Assembly: GCF_900177645.1 (NCBI RefSeq)
Contig: NZ_FXAO01000003.1
Coordinates: 124,001 to 188,000 of the forward strand
Length of the DNA stretch: 64,000 nucleotides
Direction of reading: 5' to 3'
Origin: Arenibacter troitsensis
Lineage (GTDB): Bacteria; Bacteroidota; Bacteroidia; Flavobacteriales; Flavobacteriaceae
The notes under the pieces were generated by a model. That model did not search any database and was not told the origin of the DNA. It worked only from the letters and a program-made list of their open reading frames with translations. Of the stretch, positions 1 to 7,765 are shown one piece after another. Within the stretch, counting starts at the first letter, position 1; each line of letters starts with the position of its first letter. The position numbers were made by a program, and so were the translations under genes.

Positions 1-321
1 GCAAAATTGGCCGAAGTTATCAATTCCGAGCCTAGTATGGAAGTTATGGTGGAAGGGCATACGGATTCCAGAACCATTAATACCGAAATGTTCCAGGATA
101 ACTGGGATCTTAGTGTGAAAAGAGCCACGTCTATTGTTCGACTTTTGCAGAACAAATACAATGTTGATCCTGCTAATTTAATCGCTGCAGGCAGAAGCAG
201 CTATATGCCTTTGGTAGAAAACAATAGCAAGGAGAATATGGCCATTAACAGACGTACTAGAATTGTAATTATTCCAAATTTGGATAAGTTTTTCGCACTT
301 TTGGATGCTGAATCATTATAG
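1..321 (+). CDS. OmpA-family C-terminal domain protein (5' truncated by window)
   Basis: The frame is open from the first base, so the gene begins upstream of the window. The visible 106 residues match the C-terminal half of an OmpA/MotB peptidoglycan-binding domain: VEGHTDS, then a helix with NWDLSVKRA, then LIAAGRS and the closing NRRTRIVI. In this family the Asp and Arg of these motifs bind the diaminopimelate of peptidoglycan, so the protein probably tethers the outer membrane or a periplasmic complex to the wall. The N-terminal part, which would show a barrel, coiled coil or signal peptide, is not visible. A strong hairpin terminator follows at 355-385. Confidence 0.85.
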   Translation, partial: AKLAEVINSEPSMEVMVEGHTDSRTINTEMFQDNWDLSVKRATSIVRLLQNKYNVDPANLIAAGRSSYMPLVENNSKENMAINRRTRIVIIPNLDKFFALLDAESL

Positions 322-354
322 AACACTACCATTAACTATAATTATTGTTTAGCT

Positions 355-385
355 AAAAAACCCGATGCATGGCATCGGGTTTTTT
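355..385. terminator. Bidirectional intrinsic terminator
   Basis: A perfect 8-bp inverted repeat, CCCGATGC/GCATCGGG, with a 3-nt loop lies at 361-379. It is flanked by A6 on the left and T6 on the right, so it can terminate both the OmpA-type gene on the plus strand and the phosphatase gene on the minus strand. Confidence 0.85.
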
Positions 386-421
386 GTTCCGTAAATTTTG
401 GGAACTTGAGATGGGTTTATT

Positions 422-2236
422 CTATTTCTGGGATTCCTTTATATTGAGCACCTTTAATATTTTGTGAAAAACTTCATTGTTTTCATAAACACCTTGAAAC
501 TCCTGTGAATGGGGTCCGTAAGCAAAAATAGGAACCATGGTGGCCGTATGGTCATCGGTAGTGAAGTCGCCCTCCACCATACTCATTTCCATATTTCCCT
601 GAGGCATGGTAAACCCGGATGTTTCATGATCTGCAGTTATGACCACTAATGTGTTACCAGTTTTATCCGCGAATTTTATGGCCTCGGCTATAGCCACGTC
701 AAAATCTATCCCCTCTGTAACAATGCCCGCTACTTCGTTCTTATGTCCATAGGAGTCTATTTGTGCAGCTTCCACCATTAAAAAAAATGGTTTTTTCTTG
801 CCATTTAAGAATTCAAGCCCATTTCTAGTGGCTTCCGCCAGTATATTCCCCCTGCCTTCCAAAAAGCTTGGAACATCATTTTGGGCAATGAACAATCCTA
901 TTTTATCCTTCTTGCTTGTTCCAAGTTCATGAACGTCCTTCAAAATTGAAAAACCGTTCCCCTCAAGATTCGCATGGCTAAAACTGGATTCCCCTCCCCC
1001 AACAAAAAGGGAGAGCCTGCTATTCAATAAATCTTTGGCAATACCCTCGGTATCGTCCCTGTCCTTTTGATGGGCATAGAATGAACTTGGGGTGGCTCCC
1101 ACAATTTTATCCGTAGTGATACATCCGGTTACAAATTGATGTTGATCCAATAATTCGGTAATATTTCTTAGGGGTCGGCCGTTAGGAGCCATACCAATGG
1201 ACCTATTATAGGTTTTGGTCCCCGTGGCCAAGGCGGTACCTGCAGCAGCGGAGTCTGTGGTGAAATCGTCCGAGGATTGCGTTTTAATAAACCCTATGCT
1301 TTTCAACTGCGTCAGGGTAAGGCTACCGCCATTGGCCAATACCGATGAAGAAATTTGCGTAAGCCCATTGCCATCACCGATGAGCAATATTACATTTTTT
1401 ACAGACTTTTCAGTTTGGTCGGACTTGTAAGTAGGTTTGTAAACATTGGATTTGGCCTTGTTGTAAAAAACCCTGTTTTCCAATGTTTCCAAATATACCG
1501 ATGCCTTGTCCGGCATGTCCGTATTAATATAGTCCACACCTAAATCATGCAAGGCCTTCCAAGCGGTCTTGGAATCTGGAGTAGCCCAAAAACGGAAGGG
1601 CTTGTTGTAGGAGTGCGCCTTGTCTATGGTAGACTTTACCTTGTGCAAATCCCCTTCAGTTAGTCTTCCTTTTCCGTTCCATCCGGAAAACTTATAAAAT
1701 GGCAAGCTAATTAAGGCTACCTTGTCCCAGGCCTCCTTGTTGGGAATATGCTCCAAGGTCTGATAATCGAATTTAATGAAAGACGGATAATTCCCGTATT
1801 CTTCCGGTTGTGGCCTGTTTCCCGATATGACCATGCTAATATTGGGATTATTGATAATGTTGGGATACTTTTCCAATACATCCACTATTTTTTTCAGGGT
1901 CGAGTAGGTTTCCGATTTTATATCTATCAATAGCTGCAACTCCTGGTGTTCGCCAAGCTGTAGTTCCATAACATTGTTCATTGGGCCCAAATACAAGCTT
2001 TCCATGGTGTGGCTTGGAATAATATCTTTCTCGTCATGGGTAGCATATAAAGTGTCATTTTTAAGAAATACATCTACCTCAATAGAGTTGGCACCATGTG
2101 CATACGCATCCCAGAAGGGTGCCGTTTGCAAATAATCATTATGGGAATGTATTTTAAATGAATTTGTTTTCTGACCCAATACGATTTGAAGGGACAGTAA
2201 AAACATAAATAAAAAAAAGCGATTGGTAGTAAGCAT
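422..2236 (-). CDS. Secreted fusion of a glycerophosphodiesterase-like domain and alkaline phosphatase
   Basis: 604 aa with an N-terminal signal peptide (hydrophobic residues 6-20, then GQ). Residues about 27-255 resemble the PI-PLC/glycerophosphodiester phosphodiesterase barrel: HSHNDY near 30, SIEVDV near 51, THDE near 66 and TDMP near 239. Residues about 278-600 are a PhoA-type alkaline phosphatase: LIGDGNG with metal-binding Asp288, TTDSAAAGTALATG with the nucleophile Ser329, and ITADHETSGF near 535. One secreted chain would cleave a phosphodiester and then release inorganic phosphate from the monoester, which suits phosphate scavenging from organic phosphorus. Both domains look intact. 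Substrate is inferred. It is monocistronic and convergent with the OmpA-type gene. Confidence 0.85.
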   Translation of the reverse strand: MLTTNRFFLFMFLLSLQIVLGQKTNSFKIHSHNDYLQTAPFWDAYAHGANSIEVDVFLKNDTLYATHDEKDIIPSHTMESLYLGPMNNVMELQLGEHQELQLLIDIKSETYSTLKKIVDVLEKYPNIINNPNISMVISGNRPQPEEYGNYPSFIKFDYQTLEHIPNKEAWDKVALISLPFYKFSGWNGKGRLTEGDLHKVKSTIDKAHSYNKPFRFWATPDSKTAWKALHDLGVDYINTDMPDKASVYLETLENRVFYNKAKSNVYKPTYKSDQTEKSVKNVILLIGDGNGLTQISSSVLANGGSLTLTQLKSIGFIKTQSSDDFTTDSAAAGTALATGTKTYNRSIGMAPNGRPLRNITELLDQHQFVTGCITTDKIVGATPSSFYAHQKDRDDTEGIAKDLLNSRLSLFVGGGESSFSHANLEGNGFSILKDVHELGTSKKDKIGLFIAQNDVPSFLEGRGNILAEATRNGLEFLNGKKKPFFLMVEAAQIDSYGHKNEVAGIVTEGIDFDVAIAEAIKFADKTGNTLVVITADHETSGFTMPQGNMEMSMVEGDFTTDDHTATMVPIFAYGPHSQEFQGVYENNEVFHKILKVLNIKESQK

Positions 2237-2583
2237 TGAAATTGATTTTTAGGTCTATCGATGTTAAAATTTATGGTGCAAAAAACTTTCTTGACCGTTA
2301 AATTGCCAGTGAAATAAAATGGACTTGACCAATTTAAACAAAACAAAATAATTAATCTGTAGAAATTGTAAGATAAGGTTAAGTTAACCAAGAAATAATC
2401 CGTCCCTAATATTGCCCATTACAAATGATATCAGGAAAGACCTCCAAAGAAGTTAAATCATATAAACATACTTGATGGTAGGGTTTTTGGCGAGATAATT
2501 GTTTTAATAATAACAACCCTTATCAACCTATGTTCGTAACGAATGCTAAAGACTAAAATTTGTAACACTTAAAAAAGAATATC
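2237..2583. other. Intergenic region, no clear content
   Basis: About 350 bases between the divergently oriented phosphatase gene and a 55-codon ORF. It is AT-rich. I see no convincing hairpin or full promoter. A near-palindrome TTCGTAACGAA lies close to 2535, but I cannot assign it. Confidence 0.4.
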
Positions 2584-2751
2584 ATGGTTGTAATCAACGA
2601 CATCTTTAAGTATAGTGCCATCAGTGAACTATCCCATGGGTTTAAGGGCCTGGCCATAACTATTTTCGCCTGTATTGTATGCATCCTATTTACAATGCTT
2701 TACTGGATACTTGCCTATGGGGATAGTGTGCGGATTTCTTTTGGATATTAG
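2584..2751 (+). CDS. Putative small single-span membrane protein (55 aa)
   Basis: A complete ATG-to-TAG ORF. The product starts MVVINDIFKYS, has a soluble N-terminus of about 21 residues, one strongly hydrophobic segment at about residues 22-46 (ITIFACIVCILF then MLYWILA), and a short polar tail ending RISFGY. It stops 2 nt before the convergent M14 peptidase gene. An A-rich stretch precedes the ATG, as is common in this group. I do not recognise a family. The evidence is the membrane-like composition and the fit in the gap; there is no homology evidence. Confidence 0.45.
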   Translation: MVVINDIFKYSAISELSHGFKGLAITIFACIVCILFTMLYWILAYGDSVRISFGY

Positions 2752-2753
2752 TA

Positions 2754-4238
2754 CTAACGTAATATTAGTGCATTCCTAAAATTCCCTTCCCCAGATTTTA
2801 GGTCGATCAGAAATCCATTGATAACGGCATACCGAGGTTTGCCCTGTTGTTCCAGTATAAAATTCGGAATAACGCCTACCCTCATTTTAAATTCCGGAAC
2901 TTTATAATCCTTTCCTATTACATTTAAGGGAAAGGATACATAATTTTCACCTTTGGGAATGTTCTCTACCCTCACGTAGGTGAAGCCCGATCGTAGTAAA
3001 TCCAAAGCTTTTAATTGGGACACCTCTTTTATAGAGGCTAGGATTTTTGGATATACCTTTCCTCCTACCATAGTGTATCCCTTTCCTTCCAAGGTTTCAT
3101 ATCCATAATAGGTAGATAGATCGCCTTGGTCCACTACCCTGCTACTGTTATAATAGGTTTTGTGCGATGCGTCATCAACCTCCAATTGGTGTATCCCCAC
3201 ATCCAAAGTATAATTTTTCCCCAACAAGTTGTATGTAAGGTTATTGAGTTTTAGATCGAACAGTTTTCGGTCATTTTCGGGGATTTTGTCGTATTCCGAA
3301 ATGGGAATGTTTTTATAATTGCCATTGGCGATACTATAGATGGCGGATAGAATTGAAACATAGTTCAATTTTCTAATTTCCTGTTTTTCCGGATCACTTT
3401 TATAACCTCCAGATTCTATTAAAATGGCACTTGTGCCCCATTTTTGAATGTTGTCCCCAAAGGCCCTAGGCTCAAAATCGTCATTATAGCGCCCTACCTG
3501 TCCCGGGGCATATTTTTGAATAATTTGATTCATATAGACGATAACCTTCATGGCATTGGCCCGTACCTCATTGATATCCTTTTCATAATTAAAAGCAGGC
3601 GCCAAATAGGAAATGGTAGCGGGCTTATCTGTCCTTTCCGCGTTGTAATAAGTGATCTGGTCATGAAGATTAAAACCGAAATCCGCATCCAAACTGTCCC
3701 TTACCCTTTTTAAGGTCCTTCCCTCGGGCGACTGTAAGGAAAGTGCATCCCTATTGATATCTATTCCCAAGGTATTTCTCCTTTGATAAACTTCTGCCCC
3801 ATCCGGATTGAGCATAGGCAAGAAGTGCAACTTTAAATTCTTTAAAATGTTTTCCTTTTCACTTTTAAAATCGCTACTGGTCAAAAAATTGAAAATATCA
3901 AATATAGCTTGGGTGGCCGTGGGCTCGTCCCCGTGCATTTGTGACCATAGAAAAACATCTGTAGTTCCCGTACCAATACTTATTAGGGAAAGACTGCGCC
4001 CTTCTATGGATTTTCCAACAACCTTTACCTTAAATTTTGGGTTGACGGATAATTTGGTGATAAGTGGCTGAATATTATTGTGTTTTATCCTTCTTTTATC
4101 CAAAGAAGGTTCCTTGTATTTTTCATAAGTCGTATACAAGTTGGAAGTAAAATCCTTTTCCTGCCCAAAGCTTGAAAATACAATTAGTAAACAAATGATA
4201 AGGGCGAATTTATATGATGTCATATGATTATTTTGCAA
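2754..4238 (-). CDS. Secreted M14-family zinc carboxypeptidase
   Basis: 494 aa. A signal peptide ends near FSSFGQ (residue 26). The M14 zinc site is visible: MHGDEPT (His102, Glu105) and the third ligand in FNLHDQ. The catalytic Glu is in ILIESGG. The family removes C-terminal residues from peptides, and this variant with HGDE and NLHDQ is common in Bacteroidota. The C-terminal 200 residues form an extra beta-rich region. The start could also be ATG at 4223 (MTSYKFAL), just below the amidase stop, which would remove the 11-nt overlap. It forms a two-gene unit with the upstream amidase, so a role in cell-wall or peptide turnover is plausible. A paralogue lies at 58385. Confidence 0.85.
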   Translation of the reverse strand: MQNNHMTSYKFALIICLLIVFSSFGQEKDFTSNLYTTYEKYKEPSLDKRRIKHNNIQPLITKLSVNPKFKVKVVGKSIEGRSLSLISIGTGTTDVFLWSQMHGDEPTATQAIFDIFNFLTSSDFKSEKENILKNLKLHFLPMLNPDGAEVYQRRNTLGIDINRDALSLQSPEGRTLKRVRDSLDADFGFNLHDQITYYNAERTDKPATISYLAPAFNYEKDINEVRANAMKVIVYMNQIIQKYAPGQVGRYNDDFEPRAFGDNIQKWGTSAILIESGGYKSDPEKQEIRKLNYVSILSAIYSIANGNYKNIPISEYDKIPENDRKLFDLKLNNLTYNLLGKNYTLDVGIHQLEVDDASHKTYYNSSRVVDQGDLSTYYGYETLEGKGYTMVGGKVYPKILASIKEVSQLKALDLLRSGFTYVRVENIPKGENYVSFPLNVIGKDYKVPEFKMRVGVIPNFILEQQGKPRYAVINGFLIDLKSGEGNFRNALILR

Positions 4239-4887
4239 TTGGTGTAGGTTTAAAATTAAGTTTTTTGGTAGCTCTTTTTACTCTTCTTAAAAATTTTTCT
4301 CCAGGATCGGTTTTTACGGTCCTGTACCCTTCATCCTTCTCCAACCACAATTCATGATCTTCAAATAGGGTATATTCATAGTGACCTATCACATAATCTA
4401 TATCATATTTGGATTTCAAATATTTCACCAGCCATTTGTTGGATCTTAATTGTGCCCTGGTGAGTTTGGCATCCCCGGTTCCCCCAACATTTTCAATACC
4501 AATGGCGCAATGGTTTAGACCAATCACATGTCTGGCCATAGTGGTTTCCGGCATAAGCCTGTAAATTGTACCGTCTTGATCTACAAGGAATTGGGAAGAT
4601 ACATTTAAACCACTGGCGGAGCTTATCTCTGGCCTCCAATCCGGTAAGGTAGGCAGCTCAAAGGCCTGGTACGATTTTTCCAGAGTGGGGATTACGGTCC
4701 AGTGCAGTACTACCATCTTGGGCGTTATAAGCGGTTCTTCTTGGACAAGACCATAATGATCCGACATATATTCCAAAGTGAGATCTTTTCGCTCTTCGTT
4801 AAAAATAATGGGTTTGTCTATTATTTCATGATGTACGGAACATGAAATGGACATAAAAAGGGAATACAAGAGAACTATTTTCTTCAT
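4228..4887 (-). CDS. N-acetylmuramoyl-L-alanine amidase (Amidase_2/PGRP type), secreted
   Basis: 219 aa. The N-terminal hydrophobic segment SLFMSISCS looks like a lipoprotein signal. The domain at about residues 55-195 shows the amidase_2 signature: VVLHWTVIPT, QFLVDQDGTIYRLM, ARHVIGLNHCAIGIENVG, and VIGHYEY. The two His in LHW and GHYE are expected zinc ligands. The enzyme would cut the amide bond between MurNAc and L-Ala of peptidoglycan in the periplasm, for recycling or remodelling. It overlaps or abuts the M14 peptidase gene downstream, so they are probably cotranscribed. A weak -7-like TATCTTTA is at 4915-4922 on this strand. Confidence 0.85.
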   Translation of the reverse strand: MKKIVLLYSLFMSISCSVHHEIIDKPIIFNEERKDLTLEYMSDHYGLVQEEPLITPKMVVLHWTVIPTLEKSYQAFELPTLPDWRPEISSASGLNVSSQFLVDQDGTIYRLMPETTMARHVIGLNHCAIGIENVGGTGDAKLTRAQLRSNKWLVKYLKSKYDIDYVIGHYEYTLFEDHELWLEKDEGYRTVKTDPGEKFLRRVKRATKKLNFKPTPIAK

Positions 4888-4927
4888 TATTGGTAGGCAT
4901 ATAAACTTAGGGAATAAAGATACAATA

Positions 4928-5389
4928 TCATTTCATTTCCGTGGAATCCCTTTTTACCCTGTATTGGATGGTAATTTTTTTTCGCCCCCATTGCAAGGCT
5001 TTTTCCTTGTCCTCCCCCATATAGATGTCGATCCTATTTTTCCATTTGGAATGCATTTTATCCTTCACCAGATAAATACTGCTATCCCCTTTTATTTTTA
5101 CTTGGGTATTGTAATCCAAACCCAAGGGAATCAAGTCTTTGGAAACGGCAATTATTTTCATTCCCGGTTTTATGGAATCGCCCCAGGCGGTAATTCCTGG
5201 ATGGATCTTAGAGGTTTGTGAAGGAAAGGAATTATATGCCGTGGCAGTTACCCTAAGTTTTTTCCAGATATAACCATCATCCACAATTTTTTCCTTGCAG
5301 GAAGCCATGGTAAAAAGCACGGCTGTCCACACCAACCATATTGTTCGTCTCCGACCCTTAAAACACAATGTACCCACACTATTATTCAC
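4928..5389 (-). CDS. 3D-domain (double-psi barrel) lipoprotein
   Basis: 153 aa. An N-terminal hydrophobic stretch with lipobox FTMASC suggests a lipoprotein. The C-terminal 100 residues match the 3D domain, named for three conserved Asp: VTATAYNS, ITAWGDSIKPGMKIIAV, VKDKM, RIDIYMG, then the family-typical EKALQWGRKKI. This fold occurs in MltA-type lytic transglycosylases and resuscitation-type proteins acting on peptidoglycan. A stand-alone 3D lipoprotein may be a cell-wall binding or lytic factor. That is inference, as no further catalytic domain is present. The start is uncertain: the first 15 residues are basic before the hydrophobic segment. Confidence 0.75.
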   Translation of the reverse strand: MNNSVGTLCFKGRRRTIWLVWTAVLFTMASCKEKIVDDGYIWKKLRVTATAYNSFPSQTSKIHPGITAWGDSIKPGMKIIAVSKDLIPLGLDYNTQVKIKGDSSIYLVKDKMHSKWKNRIDIYMGEDKEKALQWGRKKITIQYRVKRDSTEMK

Positions 5390-5454
5390 ACCGATTTTTT
5401 TGGATTAATACCCCCTTTACATAGAGGTATTGGTAATAAGTAAATTACTAATTA

Positions 5455-6267
5455 CTAGATTTTGTTTTTATCGCTATACCATCTTTTCAACCATTTGGAA
5501 ATTCCCTCCAAGCCGGGATAAATGATTCTTTCGGTAATGTTTGCCTGATCCAACTTATCCCTTATTTCCCACTTTAAACCTGATGGAATAATTACTTTTT
5601 TTAAATATTTGGGATGGTTTTTAAGCCATTCCAACGGACTGGAATCCGGATCTAGCATAAATGAAAAAAGGGCAAATTGGTTTATGATACGGTCATCAAG
5701 GGATGGTGGCTCAAAAAATATCATGGTATTGGTGTTCCTACTTGAAAAATCATATAGTTCCTCTATAGAATTACCTATCGTCTGTTTTAGTTCCATAGAG
5801 CTAAAATAGAAAATATCCTTGCTTAAAATGGGCGTTTTGAGTTCCTCCGGCAGGTGTTCCCTTAGGGCTACATAGTTTACCATCCAGATAGCTCCATCCA
5901 TATTATAGGTGCCCATATCCTCTGTTAAAAAATGTAGTGCAACATTTGGGGAGTGGGTCCAATCAATTAGTCTTGTAGGAAGTCCGTGGTGCTGTCCCAA
6001 GGAGATCCAGTTCCAAAGGTTGTTATAATCATCGATCAAGGTGTTAATGGGCGAGTATTTCCTGAAGTTTCTGATCATGGTGGCTTCTACCTTAGACGGA
6101 ATTCTCCCCAATCTTTGAAGGCTTGTCTCTAATCCAAATTGGGCATTATAGACCCCCCTATACGCATATGGAGATCGAAATCTATCGATCTTATTGTCCT
6201 TTTCATTGAACAAATATGCTTGTAGTTCCAGCCAACTTTTAGGTTCAAATAATTCGAAATCTGCCAT
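5455..6267 (-). CDS. FRG domain-containing protein
   Basis: 270 aa, no signal peptide. The FRG-domain hallmarks are visible: YRG at residues 36-38 (AYRGVYN), and LGQHHGLPTRLIDWT at about 90-104, followed by SPNVALHFL. The biochemical role of this family is not established to my knowledge. Its members are scattered and often occur in accessory or phage-linked regions, which has led to suggestions of a toxin-like role. Here it stands alone between housekeeping genes without an obvious antitoxin partner. An ATG start is used. No -7 box is apparent. Confidence 0.8.
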   Translation of the reverse strand: MADFELFEPKSWLELQAYLFNEKDNKIDRFRSPYAYRGVYNAQFGLETSLQRLGRIPSKVEATMIRNFRKYSPINTLIDDYNNLWNWISLGQHHGLPTRLIDWTHSPNVALHFLTEDMGTYNMDGAIWMVNYVALREHLPEELKTPILSKDIFYFSSMELKQTIGNSIEELYDFSSRNTNTMIFFEPPSLDDRIINQFALFSFMLDPDSSPLEWLKNHPKYLKKVIIPSGLKWEIRDKLDQANITERIIYPGLEGISKWLKRWYSDKNKI

Positions 6268-6720
6268 TTATCTGAATAATTTAAGTATGGACCCAACTTG
6301 GATCCCCATTATACTACATAATCTATAGCCACTATAAGTGATGAGGCCTGGACTTGTTTGGGGCGATGCACTTCTATTCCGATATAAACAAAAACGACGA
6401 CCATTTTTTCATACGCCAGGATAACTCAGTCTATTGGATAGATAGCAAGTATTAAAGATAATAAAAAGTGTTCGCTTGTAATTGCAAAAGCTTGGTTATG
6501 TAAAATTCTTAGGCGGCTCTTCAGTTCGGCATTTTTTGCAAAAAGTATATGGAACGGAGGCCGATCCTTGTATTCTGAAAAGTTTTTTGTACAATTATTA
6601 AATCCACCTACATCCTTTTAAAACGACTAGTCCCCTATTTTTGATGTCGGTAAATTTTGAAAATATCATATAATGTCCCTTTCACCACATAAATGACCTA
6701 TTTCCCAACATTAATTTCAT
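6268..6720. other. Intergenic region with no supported gene
   Basis: About 450 bases between the FRG gene and the repeat element at 6743. There is one 29-codon ORF (6366-6455, plus) that I cannot support. No strong hairpin or tRNA-like fold was seen. The sequence may be a decayed gene. Confidence 0.4.
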
Positions 6721-6742
6721 AACAGCGCACAAGCATCCTACT

Positions 6743-6840
6743 TTAGCAGTGTAATAAAAAAGAAATAATAATTTTTTCATTTTCATATAGTGTTCTCGTA
6801 AAAGAGCTTTGTCCCAAAGGATAAGGCTCTTTTTAGTTTT
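6743..6840 (+). ncRNA. Hairpin repeat element, copy A (candidate small RNA with terminator)
   Basis: This segment closely matches 7645-7741. The shared core includes CATTTTCATATAGTGTTCTC followed by a hairpin, AAAAGAGCTTTGTCC with loop CAAA and GGATAAGGCTCTTTT, then TTAGTTTT. The stem pairs fully if G-U pairs are allowed, and the plus-strand side has the better T tract. Both copies lie 3' of a minus-strand gene and share an upstream CTACTTT(A/G)GC segment that could be a promoter. A short plus-strand RNA ending at this terminator is my preferred reading. A duplicated terminator for the minus-strand genes is the alternative. Confidence 0.5.
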
Positions 6841-6903
6841 AGGCCTTTAGGGATTGCCATTAAATATGAAACAATTGTTTTATTAATATATTGGTACCTT
6901 GGA

Positions 6904-7521
6904 TCACTCCCCTACTTCAACTATCTGTGCATTGGCCATAAACAATTCCTGCATCCGCTCCATACGGTGATCGAACTTGGTGGAAAAAATAGCATACTGA
7001 CACCTGTCCAAGCTTTCAGGGATCCGGATAACATCGGAAAAAGGGCTGGGCTTGGACAAGAACTCCGAGTCATCTACAATAAATAACTTTAGTTTCCCTA
7101 GATTAATACCGTTGAGGTAAAAGATTTTGCTCAATCTTTTTGGGGTGGCAATAACAATATCCACTCCCTCAAAAATTTCATTTCTCTGCGCTTCAATATT
7201 GTGCTCCTCGTATACTGGGTATATGCGCAGATCCATTCTTCTTGTAAAGCGTTCAAATTCACTTTGCAGGGCCAATACGGCATCTTTGTCCTTAACAAAG
7301 ATCAAAGCTCTTGGAGCCTCTTCAAAAGCAGCACAGTTTAATTTTTGAAGCGTACTAATTATGATGGAGGTAGTTTTACCGGCACCGTCGGGGGCTATTC
7401 CAAAAACATTGCCCCCTCCTTTAATCTTTGAGAGGATTGCTTTTTGAAATGGAAGAGGTTCTTTAATTCCCTGTTGCTCCAACGCCACTTTTAACTGTTC
7501 CTGTATTTTTTTGAATGCCAT
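6904..7521 (-). CDS. Truncated DEAD-like P-loop protein (helicase N-domain only)
   Basis: 205 aa, about the size of one RecA-like domain. It has a Q-like region (EPLPFQKAIL), Walker A APDGAGKTT at about residues 43-51, and ATPKRL at about 125-130. Motif II is degenerate (VDDSE instead of DEAD) and motif III reads STK instead of SAT. The second helicase domain is absent, and the gene ends cleanly before a hairpin. ATP binding is likely, unwinding unlikely. It could be an RNA-binding or regulatory relative of cold-shock DEAD-box helicases. It does not look like a fresh frameshift, since no helicase C-domain coding sequence lies downstream. Confidence 0.75.
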   Translation of the reverse strand: MAFKKIQEQLKVALEQQGIKEPLPFQKAILSKIKGGGNVFGIAPDGAGKTTSIIISTLQKLNCAAFEEAPRALIFVKDKDAVLALQSEFERFTRRMDLRIYPVYEEHNIEAQRNEIFEGVDIVIATPKRLSKIFYLNGINLGKLKLFIVDDSEFLSKPSPFSDVIRIPESLDRCQYAIFSTKFDHRMERMQELFMANAQIVEVGE

Positions 7522-7644
7522 ATATTGATATTAACTACTTCAATTTTTTAATCCTTTATTTTGGCAGATAACAAGTTTCCCTTGCCAAACCACAACTTTT
7601 GACCACTTCACAACAATAGTTTCCATATCAAGGTTATCTATACT

Positions 7645-7741
7645 ACTTTGGCTATGTAATAAAGAAATAAAAGATTTTTCATTTTCATATAGTGTTCTCG
7701 TAAAAGAGCTTTGTCCTAAAAGACAAGGCTCTTTTTAGTTT
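7645..7741 (+). ncRNA. Hairpin repeat element, copy B (candidate small RNA with terminator)
   Basis: Second copy of the element at 6743-6840. The stem is AAAAGAGCTTTGTC with loop CTAAAA and GACAAGGCTCTTTT. Where copy A pairs GTCC with GGAT, this copy pairs GTC with GAC, so the stem has changed while keeping its pairing. It lies in the gap between menB and the DEAD-like gene, both on the minus strand. Same alternatives as copy A. Confidence 0.5.
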
Positions 7742-7765
7742 CTAAGGTTTTGTAAAATTAAAGGG

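Noticed and set aside
2074-2391. 105-codon ORF overlapping the phosphatase 5' end
   Set aside because: The phosphatase signal peptide covers this region in a better frame, and the ORF has no recognisable features.
6366-6455. 29-codon ORF in the gap after the FRG gene
   Set aside because: The peptide looks protein-like, but there is no promoter, paralogue or context to support it. It could be a fragment of a decayed gene.
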